64,000 nucleotides of DNA from Phytopythium helicoides (GCA_024867545.1 JANFNE010000001.1:1178001-1242000); one strand, 5' to 3'; numbered from the stretch's first letter, positions 11,754 to 23,999 are shown. Numbers and translations are program-made. The notes: generated from the sequence alone by a model not told the origin.

Positions 11754-12374
11754 GTTGTCTGAATGAGACTCGGAACGCTTTTTTGTCGGGGGAATTTGTC
11801 AAAGAAAGTCGATTTCGAAAGTGCGACGCCGCATAAAAATAAGGTTGAGGGATGTGGTGTGATCCTTGTCCGCGCGGTAAGAAACTGCCCAAACCAACAT
11901 AGTTGCTGTTTCACGCCAAGATATTTCAAGAGATGCATTAAGAATAACACGCGATGTATAACGCACGACGGTATCGCACTCTGGCGAAGCTGAAAGAGTG
12001 CAATTGCTGGCACGATGTCCGTAGCATGAACGTGAACGATGTTAGCCAAAGCTGTACTTTAAACATCTCGACAAGGTCGTCAACCACAGTTTGCGAGCAA
12101 GAAGGCGAGGTTAGAGTGAATTCCTCGATGCTAGTATTTTTCAATTAGGACCACTCTATTTAGAAAGTGAAACCTTCCAGCCATCTTTGGTCTGTCGAAA
12201 TCCTACAACAGGTCATCCCACCTCGTCCAACTATTCCTATCAGCGCGTCGCTCAGTTGAGTCACGCGGAAGTAACCTCCCATGGCTCACTTGCTGCCCTG
12301 GTGAGCACACAACCCACCCACACGTCGCATTCTCCACATCCGACGAAGCCATCCACCATTGGCCGAAACAACAC
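11754..12374 (-). promoter_or_regulatory. Upstream region of WLGC copy 2 with PIG-M flank relic
   Basis: This repeats 7265-7885 with only a few base changes, including the TGAGTCA/ATTGG pair (TGAGTCA at 12257-12263). The strong conservation reflects recent duplication, so it does not by itself prove regulatory function. Confidence 0.4.
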
Positions 12375-13146
12375 TCATATGGACGAAAGCCACCACTCGA
12401 CACGCACATTCTCACCCACTTCAACTTGAAGCTGTCCCACCCTCCCTTCAAGCTCCGCTGCGCTTCTCCCGCTGCTGCCTTTCACCGCCGTCACGACGCT
12501 GAAGCGGACGTCCAGCAGCTCCTCGCACCGCGCCCACACCTTTAGCATCTTCTCGCTCGACTGGCTCACGGCAGTCGGCTGCCCTAGCACGGGGTGGCCG
12601 ACCCAGCCGCTCCACCGATCGGGACCGAAGTACTCGCCCCAGTTCACGTCCGGAGCACACACGCAGCGTACAGAGAGGGCAGAGCGCCCATGTAAGCGCT
12701 TTGGAACGGGCACGCGTAGAAGGCCGAGAGCAGCAGTGGCTGGAGCCACGGCGGGAGGTTGGAGGCGCAGAACTTGTCGAAGAGCGGCGTCTGACACACG
12801 CCTGGGTGTGCGGCCACAGCCACGACGTGCCGCACGCCGCTCGCCTCGAGCTGCTGCTGCGGCTCATGAGTGAATAGCAGCACGGCGAGCTTCGAGTGGG
12901 CGTAGTCCACCCATCTGCCCCCCCCCCCCCCCCCGGCCCGTCGCCGAACGTCGACATGTCCACGGAGGCGTCGACGCTGCGGTGGACGAGGCTGCTCACG
13001 CCCACGACTCTCGCGCTTGGCGACTTGACGAGCAGGTCGAAGAGCTCGAACGTGAGCTGGAAGTGGCCCTAGTAGCTGCTGCCGAAGTGGTTCTCGACTC
13101 CCTTGGAGTTGCTCGGCGGACATGCAACTGAGATGCCGGCGATGCA
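12375..13146 (-). pseudogene. SDR relic, copy 2
   Basis: It has the same truncated dehydrogenase, the same stop before LGHF and the same TG slip as copy 1. The C run near 12918-12934 is 17 long, which puts the upstream part in a different frame from copy 1. Confidence 0.75.
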
Positions 13147-13785
13147 GGCAGTTGAAGTACACGTGGACATCCACGTCATCTACACCGCTTTCGATTTGAA
13201 ACGTTCATGTCGGTGCCTCTGGCTGTCAACACATCCACTCTGTGAGTTTACTCATTCGATCCGTTCTGTCCGAAGCAGAAACGGTTTGTTTTTCGTGGCC
13301 TCGACACACTCGAACACGCTAGCCTCGCCTCTCGAAGTTCACGCACTCATCGACGGTCATATGTTGCTGGTGGTCGTGCTGCTACGATAGAAGGCGCGAA
13401 CTGCAGTCAGACGAAGCTCACGAAATGGCTGCAGCCTCCTCACTCGATGCTCGCACCAATGAGAGCTCAACAACTCATAAGGGATCTCTGAATGGTTGGT
13501 TGCCAAAGTGTGATGCTTTCTATTCATCTGCTCGCTTGTGTTCTTCGAGAACATGCGGGCGGGTTTGTACATCACCGAGCAAGGACTTGAACCATCAATA
13601 TGAATTGCTGCTTCATCATCAAGGTGGTGTGTGACTGCGGCAGAAATTTCCGTCAGCAGAGGTCTTGAGGCAGATGCGCAATACATTGGCTAACAAGGTG
13701 GCAAGCACCGTGCAACAAAAATGCATCCCTATGAAAAGCTTATCTCCCTGGTGTCGATCTAGTATTGATTGACCTCGACACCTCT

Positions 13786-16253
13786 CTACTCACAACCGAG
13801 CCATGCCTCGTATTTCGGGTCGCACGGATCGCCGACGCCTTCTGCGATCTGACGCCGACGCATCACTTGAGCCAGTCCGTTTCGCCCGCACGCGATCCCC
13901 ATCATGCGAGTACTGTAGCACATGCCAATGCCTCCAACCGGCGGCTCACACTGGCGATACATGATCCCACCACATGCATCGGACGTCTCTCTTGTCGGAC
14001 CAGTCTCGAGATCCCCTGGTTTATTGGCTTGATCGGCACATGCCATGTACCAGAACTTGGCAAAAATATCGCGGGTCGCTGGAGTCGGAAGCTTGGTCGT
14101 TCGATTTGGAGGCAAGCACACCGCAGGGGGAATGTCAAACAGTTCTTGGTACATACACAGGGAGTTTGTCAAGTCGCACTCGCCGAGGAAACCGTTGCAG
14201 CAGAACGAGCCTCGATCTAGTGTAGCAAATACCTGGAGACTGACAAGTGGGGAAGTGTCCGGTATGCTATCGACGAGCGGGATGACAGCCAAGACTAGTG
14301 TCTCGAGGCTTTTCAGACCTTCAAAACTAGGAAGTTCTTGTAGATGGAGAAGCTGTGCGAGGACAAAATACTTGAGGTTGCTGAGAGCCTTCATCGGAGG
14401 AATACTTGAAACATGGAGCGCGGCGAGATGGAGAAATGTGAGTGACAACATGCCTTCAAACATATCGTTCGGCATTTCGACCATTCTGTCCAGACTAAAC
14501 TTCCCCTCAATGTGGCTTTGGTTTGGGATAAGCATACATAATCGCAACGTTAGTCGGACAAAGAAACTGTTCGCACAGCAAACCCTGGATAGAGCAAGCA
14601 TAGATATTCTTACAGGTACTCGAGCTTGGTGAGCTCCTTCGTCCATGTAGGCAACGTTTCTGTGTCAGTGTACACGAGAGCTCTAGCACAAGCGAGAGTC
14701 AATACCAATCATTCTAGGGTTTAGTACAAAAGATGTTGTGCATCCGTACAGATGACGGAGATGCTTGCATTTTCGAAGCTCATCGGGCAATGTGGATAGC
14801 TGTCGACTCAATAAGCTCACCATCTCTAGATCACCCGAGGTTGCAAGCTGCGATAGCTTCTCGAACGCAGAAGGAGGACTGAGCCACTCGTCGTATGTCT
14901 TGACTGCAGGGTGCACATCGATCAATGTCAGGCACGGACACTGTGTCAAACTGTGATCACTACTCAACATAATCCATCGACGAGCATGCTGCACACACTC
15001 GGGATGAGAGTGGCATGCAGCAGAAGACGTTCGAATGCTTTCTTCGACGAAGATAATAGTAACCACGGCGATCAACACGAAGACAATTGCACTTGGTCGA
15101 TGTGTCGAATAGATACGGCGTTTTCGTTTGATGGGATCCTTGATTAGTGCAGCCAACTGATAGAATCGGTGACAAAGTGAGCAATTGGTACCGACTCGTG
15201 CAAACACACTCATCACCGAGAAGATTCGAAGTGAGTTGAGTGAACTACGAATGATCTCAGGCTGAACTGGGTCGGAGTTGACGCTTGCACCACGCTCAAA
15301 CCACCCAGGTGGGAATACATCAAGATTGATTGCTAAAAGTCTTCGGTTGAAGTGAAACGTCGTCATGCAGTATACGAGAACCAGCATGGGCAAACCAACA
15401 GCCACCATCAAGTCAAAGCTAAGATGTCAAGTGCAGTGCAGGAAGTTGATGTTAGCAAACGGAGACTGACTGAAGGTGATATGAGAAATAACAATCAAAA
15501 TGCTTACACTGTATCAAGGAGTAGCTCGGGTAGTCCTGTGTGTTGCAAGAGTCCTGCGACTGTCACTGCTGTTATGAAAGCGTTGAGTACGATTACCGAT
15601 GTGAAAATGCCAATGATGACGATTGGCAGTCCTTTCTCCATCATTTCAATGAGCAGATATAGCTGAATCCCAAGGTCGACAAATTTGAGAGCAACACTCT
15701 TCAACTCATTGTGTTAGTTGTGCAACACACACCTCACATTTTATAATAGCACGTACCAGCTTTGCTCGCTTCTCTTTCACGATCTTGGACGATTTGTCAC
15801 CGCTCCCATGACCGCTAGCTTAGCGGATGCAACCCTTGAGTCTCTTCTGGATTCAACTTTTGCGGAGTACCCGCTCATGCGCTTCGACTGGATGCTCTGA
15901 ATTGATGCGAATCTCGACCAACCTGAGAACTCGCGATTGCGTAGAGTTGTAACCCGGACAATAATATAGAGATAGGCGATTGCAACACAGCTGAGTCCCA
16001 GACACCCAAGAAGTAGAGCCGACTGCTGCGGATCGATGAAGCGCCAATACGAGCCTTCGTCGAACGTCTTCGTATCCATTAGCCAATTCACCGTGACATT
16101 TGGAGCGATCGTCAGCAGCATAAGCCACACAGTCCAGGCGAAACATCCGGTCGCGATGAGTGCGACAGCAAAGAGGTGGCCATCAATTGACCACGAGAAT
16201 GGACGGTGAGTTGGCGGTGGTGGCGATTCCTCTGCTCGTTTTGCTCTCCACAT
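13786..16253 (-). CDS. WLGC-domain LRR membrane protein, copy 3 (1-nt frameshift in exon 1)
   Basis: Exons by comparison with copy 2 are 16253-15757, 15704-15508, 15418-14750, 14682-14614 and 14515-13786. Sequence and frame equal copy 2 except that a TTTT run is TTT near 15792-15794. This shifts the frame just before the end of exon 1 and would truncate the product after about 155 residues. A homopolymer deletion between near-identical copies could be real inactivation or a base-calling error. The other four exons are open. Confidence 0.75.
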
Positions 16254-16874
16254 GTTGTCTGAATGAGACTCGGAACGCTTGTTTGTCGGGGGAATTTGTC
16301 AAAGAAAGTCGATTTCGAAAGTGCGACGCCGCATAAAAATAAGGTTGAGGGATGTGGTGTGATCCTTGTCCGCGCGGTAAGAAACTGCCCAAACCAACAT
16401 AGTTGCTGTTTCACGCCAAGATATTTCAAGAGATGCATTAAGAATAACACGCGATGTATAACGCACGACGGTATCGCACTCTGGCGAAGCTGAAAGAGTG
16501 CAATTGCTGGCACGATGTCCGTAGCATGAACGTGAACGATGTTAGCCAAAGCTGTACTTTAAACATCTCGACAAGGTCGTCAACCACAGTTTGCGAGCAA
16601 GAAGGCGAGGTTAGAGTGAATTCCTCGATGCTAGTATTTTTCAATTAGGACCACTCTATTTAGAAAGTGAAACCTTCCAGCCATCTTTGGTCTGTCGAAA
16701 TCCTACAACAGGTCATCCCACCTCGTCCAACTATTCCTATCAGCGCGTCGCTCAGTTGAGTCACGCGGAAGTAACCTCCCATGGCTCACTTGCTGCCCTG
16801 GTGAGCACACAACCCACCCACACGTCGCATTCTCCACATCCGACGAAGCCATCCACCATTGGCCGAAACAACAC
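16254..16874 (-). promoter_or_regulatory. Upstream region of WLGC copy 3 with PIG-M flank relic
   Basis: This is the third copy of the presumed promoter and PIG-M flank relic (TGAGTCA at about 16757). It differs from copy 2 by isolated bases. Confidence 0.4.
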
Positions 16875-17677
16875 TCATATGGACGAAAGCCACCACTCGA
16901 CACGCACATTCTCACCCACTTCAACTTGAAGCTGTCCCACCCTCCCTTCAAGCTCCGCTGCGCTTCTCCCGCTGCTGCCTTTCACCGCCGTCACGACGCT
17001 GAAGCGGACGTCCAGCAGCTCCTCGCACCGCGCCCACACCTTTAGCATCTTCTCGCTCGACTGGCTCACGGCAGTCGGCTGCCCTAGCACGGGGTGGCCG
17101 ACCCAGCCGCTCCACCGATCGGGACCGAAGTACTCGCCCCAGTTCACGTCCGGAGCACACACGCAGCGTACAGAGAGGGCAGAGCGCCCATGTAAGCGCT
17201 TTGGAACGGGCACGCGTAGAAGGCCGAGAGCAGCAGTGGCTGGAGCCACGGCGGGAGGTTGGAGGCGCAGAACTTGTCGAAGAGCGGCGTCTGACACACG
17301 CCTGGGTGTGCGGCCACAGCCACGACGTGCCGCACGCCGCTCGCCTCGAGCTGCTGCTGCGGCTCATGAGTGAATAGCAGCACGGCGAGCTTCGAGTGGG
17401 CGTAGTCCACCCATCTGCCCCCCCCCCCCCCCGGCCCGTCGCCGAACGTCGACATGTCCACGGAGGCGTCGACGCTGCGGTGGACGAGGCTGCTCACGCC
17501 CACGACTCTCGCGCTTGGCGACTTGACGAGCAGGTCGAAGAGCTCGAACGTGAGCTGGAAATGGCCTAAGCAGTTGCTGGAGAAGTGGCTCTCGACCCCC
17601 TTGGTGTTGCTCGGCGGGCCCACCACTGAGATGCCGGCGACGAAGGCAGTCAAAGTGCACGTGAACATCCACGTCAT
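16875..17677 (-). pseudogene. SDR relic, copy 3
   Basis: This is the best preserved relic. The C run near 17418-17432 is 15 long and keeps frame, and the stop before LGHF is absent (reads SSNCLGHF), so one frame runs from about 17677 to 17144 through YAHSK and VAAHPG. The TG slip near 17155-17163 still cuts off the C-terminal VNWGEYFGPD part, and the cofactor-binding N-terminus is missing. Confidence 0.75.
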
Positions 17678-20600
17678 CTACCCCGCTTTCGATTTGAAAC
17701 GTTCATATTGGTGCCTCTCGCTGTCAACACATAAACTCTGTGAGTTTACTCATTCGATCCGTTCTGTTCGAAGCAGAAGCGGTTGGTTCTTCGTGGCCTC
17801 GGCACACTCGAACACGCTAGTCTCGCCTCTCAAAGTTCACGCACTCATTGACGGCCATATGTAATTAGTGTTCGCGCTGCTAGAAGACACGAACTGCAGT
17901 CAGACGGAGCTCACGAAATGGATTCATCCTACCCACTCGACGCTCGCGACAATGAGAGCTCACTACCCACAAGGCATCTCTGAATAATTGGTTGCCCAAT
18001 CATGATGCTTTCTATTCATCTGCTCGCTTGTGTTCTTCGAGAACATGCGGGCGGGTTTGTACATCACTGAGCAAGGACTTGAACCATCAATATGAATTGC
18101 TGCTTCATCATCAAGGTGGTGTGTGACTGCGGCAGAAATTTCCGTCAGCAGAGGTCTTGAGGCAGATGTCCAATGCATTGACTAACAAGGTGGCAAGCAT
18201 CGTACAACAAAAATGCATTCCTATGAAAAGCTTATCTCCTTGGTGTCGATCTAGTATTGATTGACCTCGACACTTCTCTACTCACAACCGAGCCATGCCT
18301 CGTATTTCGGGTCGCACGGATCGCCGACGCCTTCTGCTATCTGACGCCGACGCATCACTTGAGCCAGTCCGTTTCGCCCGCACGCGATCCCCATCATGCG
18401 AGTACTGTAGCACATGCCAATGCCTCCAACCGGCGGCTCACACTGGCGATACATGATCCCACCACATGCATCGGACGTCTCTCTTGTCGGACCAGTCTCA
18501 ACATCACCTGGCTGGGCAATCTGGCGGGTACATGTTGTCATACTAAATCTGGCAAATGTCTCGCGAGTCGCACCAGTTGGGATTTTAGTCGTTCGACCTG
18601 GTGGCAAACAAACAGCTCCAGAAGCATTCCACAGCTCACTCCTCGTACACTTGGCATGTGTCAAGTCACATTCGCCGAGGAACCCGTTGCAGCAGAACGA
18701 ACCTCGATCGGAGACGACAAATAACTCCAGACTTGTGAGCGGGGAAGTATCTGGAACGCTATCGACTGACGGAATGATCGCAAGAATTACGGTCTCTAGA
18801 CTCTTCAATCCATCAAAGCTGGGGAGCTCCTGCAAGTTGAGCAGCTCGGCAAGTGCGAGGTATTTAAGACTCTTGAGGTGTGTCATGGGTGGAAGCGTAG
18901 ATACAGATATCGCAGCGATATGAAGGAAGGTGAGCGATATCATGCCTTCGAAAATGTCGCGTGACAACTCAGTGAGTTTATCGAGCATGTGTTTCCCTTC
19001 AATATGGCTTGATGGGTTGCAGTTTTTGTTGACATGCACGACCACATTGTCAGTTGAAAACGATCTAGAATATTTTGCGCAGTCACAAAGTAGAGCTTAC
19101 AAGAATTCGAGCTTGGTGAATTCTTTCGTCCAAGTCGGCAGCGCTTCTGTGTCTGTGTACACCAATGATCTAATCGCGATGTAAGTTTGGATACACAATA
19201 TAGATATCAGCTGAACGTACAAGTGGCGGAGATTTGTGCACCGTCGTAACTGTTCGGGAAGCGTTGATAGCCGGCGGTTCACCAAACTTACCATCACCAG
19301 ATCCCCTGAGGTTGCAAGCTGCGATAGCTTCTCAAACAAATTCGGTGGACTCACCCACTCGTTGTAAGTTTTAACCCCAGGATGTTCATCGATCAACTTC
19401 AGGCACGGACAATGTGTCAAACTGTGATCACTACTCAACATAATCCATCGACGAGCATGCTGCACACACTCGGGATGAGAGTGGCATGCAGCAGAAGACG
19501 TTCGAATGCTTTCTTCGACGAAGATAATAGTAACCACGGCGATTAACACGAAGACAATCGATGTGTCGAATAGATACGGCGTTTTCGTTTGATGGGATCC
19601 TTGATTAGTGCAGCCAACTGATAGAATCGGTGACAAAGTGAGCAATTGGTACCGACTCGTGCAAACACACTCATCACCGAGAAGATTCGAAGTGAGTTGA
19701 GTGAACTACGAATGATCTCAGGCTGAACTGGGTCGGAGTTGACGCTTGCACCACGCTCAAACCACCCAGGTGGGAATACATCAAGATTGATTGCTAAAAG
19801 TCTTCGGTTGAAGTGAAACGTCGTCATGCAGTATACGAGAACCAGCATGGGCAAACCAACAGCCACCATCAAGTCAAAGCTAAGATGTCAAGTGCAGTGC
19901 AGGAAGTTGATGTTAGCAAACGGAGACTGACTGAAGGTGATATGAGAAATAACAATCAAAATGCTTACACTGTATCAAGGAGTAGCTCGGGTAGTCCTGT
20001 GTGTTGCAAGAGTCCTGCGACTGTCACTGCTGTTATGAAAGCGTTGAGTACGATTACCGATGTGAAAATGCCAATGATGACGATTGGCAGTCCTTTCTCC
20101 ATCATTTCAATGAGCAGATATAGCTGAATCCCAAGGTCGACAAATTTGAGAGCAACACTCTTCAACTCATTGTGTTAGTTGTGCAACACACACCTCACAT
20201 TTTATAATACCACGTACCAGCTTTGCTCGCTTCTCTTTCACGATCTTGGACGATTTTGTCACCGCTCCCATGACCGCTAGCTTAGCGGATGCAACCCTTG
20301 AGTCTCTTCTGGATTCAACTTTTGCGGAGTACCCGCTCATGCGCTTCGACTGGATGCTCTGAATTGATGCGAATCTCGACCAACTTGAGAACTCGCGATT
20401 GCGTAGAGTTGTAACCCGGACAATAATATAGAGATAGGCGATTGCAACACAGCTGAGTCCCAGACACCCAAGAAGTAGAGCCGACTGCTGCGGATCGATG
20501 AAACGCCAGTACGAGCCTTCATCGAACGTCTTGGTGTTCATCAACCGGTTCACAGTGTCATTTGGAGCAGTTGTCAGCAGCATGATCCACACAGTCCAGG

Positions 20601-20720
20601 CGAGACACCCAGTTGCGACGAATGCGACAGCGAAGAGCTGCCCATCGATTGACCACGAGAATGGACGGTGCGTTGGCGGTGGTGGAGCTTTATCTGCTCG
20701 TTTTGCTCTCCACATCTTGA
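17641..20720. repeat. Tandem unit 4 (partial) of WLGC/SDR array
   Basis: The last unit has spacer and WLGC gene but no SDR relic beyond the gene start, where similarity to the other units stops. Blocks identical to units 2/3 alternate with diverged blocks inside the gene. Confidence 0.75.
18278..20715 (-). pseudogene. WLGC-domain LRR membrane protein, copy 4 (10-nt deletion, mosaic)
   Basis: Exons are 20715-20218, 20165-19969, 19879-19221, 19169-19101 and 19007-18278. All splice sites are kept. Exon 3 is 659 nt instead of 669 because ten bases are missing at 19558/19559, which destroys the frame in the membrane segment before the LRRs. The gene is a patchwork: exons 1-2 and the start of exon 3 match copies 2/3, the stretch from about 19420 down to 18520 is diverged, and the last ~240 nt (ending EAWLGCE) match again. 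Confidence 0.75.
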
Positions 20721-21531
20721 ATTGTCCAGGTTACAGCTTCGAGCGCTTGCTTGTTGGAAGGAAAATGTCAATGTGAAGCAGATGCGAATGGAAATCTGCC
20801 TCTCGAGAAGTGGTTTCCCTCATCGACAGCACAAAATCATAAAGCTACGTGAGATCATGTAACCAGGACTCTTGCTGCCGTTGCTCGCTATTATAAGACC
20901 AGCAAGCTGCGATATTTTGCTCACAACAAGCTCTGCACTCAGCTGTCATCACGCGAAGTCGTTCTCCTCTCGCAATATGGTGAAGCGTTTTGCATCCAGT
21001 CAACATAATTCACCAGAAATAGCTGAAGCTACTGTTCCTCCGCGATCCACAACGTCTACGAACATGGACAACTCCATCATCAACAAGACTCGGTGGAATC
21101 TACGGTAAATATAACCGATTAGAAAAGCTCCTGACCTGGTCGAAGCTCCATTCAGCTTCGTGATGCAGCGCTCGTAACAACTCAAACTCGATGCACTCCA
21201 GCGTTCTCGATTTCTCCGTCGCATGCAGGTTGCAACTAGCTTCAGTTGCCTGGTGACTTGCCGAGCGCTCGTCGGGTGGCTGTGGTTTTTGAATTCCGCA
21301 AAGGAGAATTCGCTATTGAGTTGAAGCTCATTATCCAGAAAACTTCGACCCGTGCTGCAAGCCACCACCAGACGCTTCCAGACCAGTCGAGTCGAGAAAG
21401 CCATCTTTGGCCAGATGACGTGCTCAGTGAAAGCACTGCTCACACACCTGAAAATGAGAAGAAAATGTGATATCTCTGAATCCAGCAGCGTGTTTGACAA
21501 GCATCCCCTCTGAAAGAGTGACGCAGATTCC
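20721..21531. other. Divergent intergenic region between WLGC copy 4 and SDR
   Basis: It presumably holds the promoters of the minus-strand WLGC copy and of the plus-strand SDR. I see no RNA gene. A minus-strand frame covering 21000-21899 overlaps the SDR start and has no family motif. Confidence 0.4.
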
Positions 21532-22550
21532 ATGGTCGCAGTTTTCGGACGGACAGCGAGAGCAGCGATGGGCAACTGGTGGGGACGCGGATACGGCTGG
21601 CGCGTGAGCGACATGCCGTCGCAGGCGGGCAAGCTGGCGGTGGTGACTGGCGCCAACTCTGGCATCGGCTTCGTGACGGCGCTGGAGCTGGCGAGGCACG
21701 GCGCGCACGTGGTGCTCGCGTGTCGGAGCGAGTCGCGGGGCCGAGCGGCCGAGCGAGAGCTGCGCGCGCTGCTGGAGGGAGAGCGCGCGGGCGGGAGCGT
21801 CGAGTTCATGCAGGTGGACATCGGCGACCCAGCGAGCGTCAAGGAGTTCGCGGCCTCGGTCTCCAACAAGTTCGACCGCCTCGACCTGCTCGTCAACAAC
21901 GCTGGCGTGTCGTCGCCCGCCCAAGACCACGGCCGGAGGGCTTGAGGTGCACTTCGGCATCAACCACCTCGGACACTTCTACCTCACAAGCTTGCTGCTC
22001 CACCTGCTGCGTCGCTCGCCGGCTGCGAGGGTCGTCAGTGTGAGCAGCGTCATGCACCGCTTCGGGTGGATCTTCCTCAACTTCGAGACCATGGCGAGGC
22101 TGCGGAACCCGGACCAGTGGGTCTACTCGCGCTCCAAGCTGCTCAACCTGCTGTTCGCTTACGAGCTCCAGCGTCGGCTGCGAGCGAGCGGTGTTGACAA
22201 CGTGATCTCGGTCGCTGCCGCAGCGACTCGCTGCGCACCCGGGCGGTTGCCACACAGAGATCTTCAACAAAAAGTTCTCCGCTGGGATGCCCGGATTCCT
22301 GAGTCGGTTTATGAGCTGGCTGTTCTCCTTTGTGCCGCTGCAATACCCCGACATGGGTGCGCTGCCGACTTTGTTTGCGGCGACGGCCGATTCCGTTCGT
22401 GGCGGGGATTTTTATGGTCCGAATGGGTTTCTTACACTGCGTGGGTTTCCGGCCAAGGAGGAGTCAACCAAGACGAGTCATTCGACGGAGAACGCGCGGC
22501 AGCTGTGGGAGCTGAGCGAGCAGATCCTGGATACGAAGTTTGAGGTGTAA
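21532..22550 (+). CDS. Short-chain dehydrogenase/reductase (retinol dehydrogenase/WWOX-like), two frame breaks
   Basis: This is an NAD(P)-dependent oxidoreductase with a Rossmann fold. TGANSGIG binds the cofactor near residue 41, NNAG follows, then VVSVSS carries the catalytic Ser and YSRSK the catalytic Tyr/Lys. The tail DFYGPNGF is typical of the retinol-dehydrogenase-like group. The frame breaks twice: one extra base near 21935, and a 16-nt insertion at about 22219-22234 between VISVAA and HPGGCHTEIF. The insertion forms an inverted copy of its neighbour. Possible starts are 21532, 21568 or 21613. The SDR relics in the tandem array are shortened relatives. Substrate unknown. Confidence 0.8.
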
Positions 22551-22639
22551 GGATGGCGGTGTTAGGCCTTCTACGGATCATGGATTTCGTGGAGCAGTTA
22601 GATTTTCAACAAGAACGATATATATGCTTCCTAGTCTAC

Positions 22640-23770
22640 TGCACTTTACAGCCGAGCCACGCTTCAATCTGGGAGTCGCAAGGGTCTCCAACACCTTCTG
22701 CAATCTGTCGCCTTCGCATTTCCTGTGGCAAACGATTTTGCCACACGCAATGTCCATCAGGCGAGCGCTATAGCACATGCCAATACCGCCCATCGGTGGT
22801 GTGCACTGACGGTACTGGACACCTCGGCACTCATCCGACGTCTCTCTTGTTGGACCTGTTTCCATGTCTCCAAGCCTGAGAGCCTGGTCCGCGCAAATAG
22901 TCGAGTGAAATCGTGTGAACGTCTCTTGGGTAGCTGCTGTTAGAAGCTTCGTCGATCGGTTTTGTGGCAAGCATTCTGCGGGAGGAATTTCCCACAACGA
23001 GTGCCGCACGCACATGGGATGTGTCAAGTTGCACGCGCCAACGAAGCCATTGCAGCAAAAAGTGCCTCGATCAGATGTTGTAAAGGCCTCTAATTCTTAA
23101 TGCATGTGAGGTATCCCCTGTTGGCATCTCAATTTGGTAGCTATCACCTAAAGAACCAAAGTTCCCTTGGGCCTGTAGCGCCAGCAGGAAACCTTCTGCT
23201 ACTGCTGCTGCTGCTGCTGCAGCTGCAAAGTCCCTGCCGACAGATGAAGGCGGCGCCTCTTGTGCTGCGCGTTTGGTCACTTGAAAGCGCCCGACAACTG
23301 GTTGCGCTGCACGTCGATGATCTTGAGCTGCGACGATCCCGCACTTGGAGAGCTTCCAGGACGAAGACAGCGTGCTCCCGCAGTCTTTCTGTCTTGGAAG
23401 ACGACTGCCCAAGTGGAAGCACAGCGCGCAGCGCGTTGACCGCCGCGCGCTCCCTCATTCGCTCTCGAACTCGTGCATGTCTTGAAGCCACGCGTGGCAA
23501 CCTTGACTTGAATACGCCGTGCTTGACACCCTCCGTGGCCGACCATCCCTGCCGCTGGCTTGACAGACTCTGATGTCGCCGCGGCGAAACCCTTGGAAGG
23601 ATCTGGAGGCTGGATGCGTGGGCCCAGGCCGTGAGCCGGGAAGTGCGGCCGCTTGGACTCCATCTCACAATTCGCCGATTGAGGAATCCAGGCTTAGCTG
23701 CACTTTCAAAATCTCGATGAAGGCATCGAGCGCGATTCTCAAGAAGACAGCATCTGCGCTTTTGCACTCG
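22640..23770 (-). pseudogene. WLGC/LRR-family relic
   Basis: The 3' part on the minus strand (about 23080-22650) reads FCCNGFVGACNLTHP, GPTRETSDECRGVQYRQC, GGIGMCYSARLMDIACG, then after a frame slip an IEAWLGCK end. This is plainly the C-terminal domain of the tandem family, but only distantly similar. Further upstream a frame slip near 23092 and a (CTG)n run at about 23195-23223 interrupt the sequence. A single LRR-like segment (SSQLKIIDVQRNQLSGAF) follows near 23280-23340. The membrane exons are not recognisable. The upstream boundary is uncertain. Confidence 0.6.
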
Positions 23771-23999
23771 AGGCCAGTCTACTCAGTGAGTGAAAACCTG
23801 ACGCGTGCTCCAGGTCGAGAGCCTACAGGTCATCACCACCTGGGCTGAGTCATGCAGAAGCAACAATCATGGCCCACTTGCTCCATGTGAGCCCGCACAC
23901 GTCGCATGATCCGCCTCCGATCAACGACCCGAAGCCGTCCTCCATTGGCCGAAACACCACGATCGACCTGCCCAGTCCCCGCCCGCCCCGCTCGCCGCC
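23771..23999 (+). promoter_or_regulatory. PIG-M 5' flank with TGAGTCA and inverted CCAAT
   Basis: TGAGTCA (bZIP-type site) lies at 23846-23852 and ATTGG (CCAAT on the other strand) at 23944-23948, 52-56 nt before the start codon. The block is also found, degenerate, in the spacers of tandem units 1-3. Function is inferred from position only. Confidence 0.4.

Larger units (their letters stand above)
8641..13138. repeat. Tandem unit 2 of WLGC/SDR array
   Basis: The unit is almost base-for-base identical with unit 3 over about 4.5 kb, apart from a short insertion in the spacer near 13558, a C-run length change and scattered bases. This implies a very recent duplication or ongoing homogenisation. 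Confidence 0.8.
13139..17640. repeat. Tandem unit 3 of WLGC/SDR array
   Basis: The unit is near-identical to unit 2 from the spacer through the WLGC gene into the SDR relic. Its far end (from about 17560) switches to a diverged sequence related to unit 4, marking an exchange breakpoint. Confidence 0.8.

Noticed and set aside
21000..21899. 299-codon minus-strand frame
   Set aside because: It lies antisense to the SDR start and runs into non-coding DNA; its composition follows the GC-rich opposite strand.
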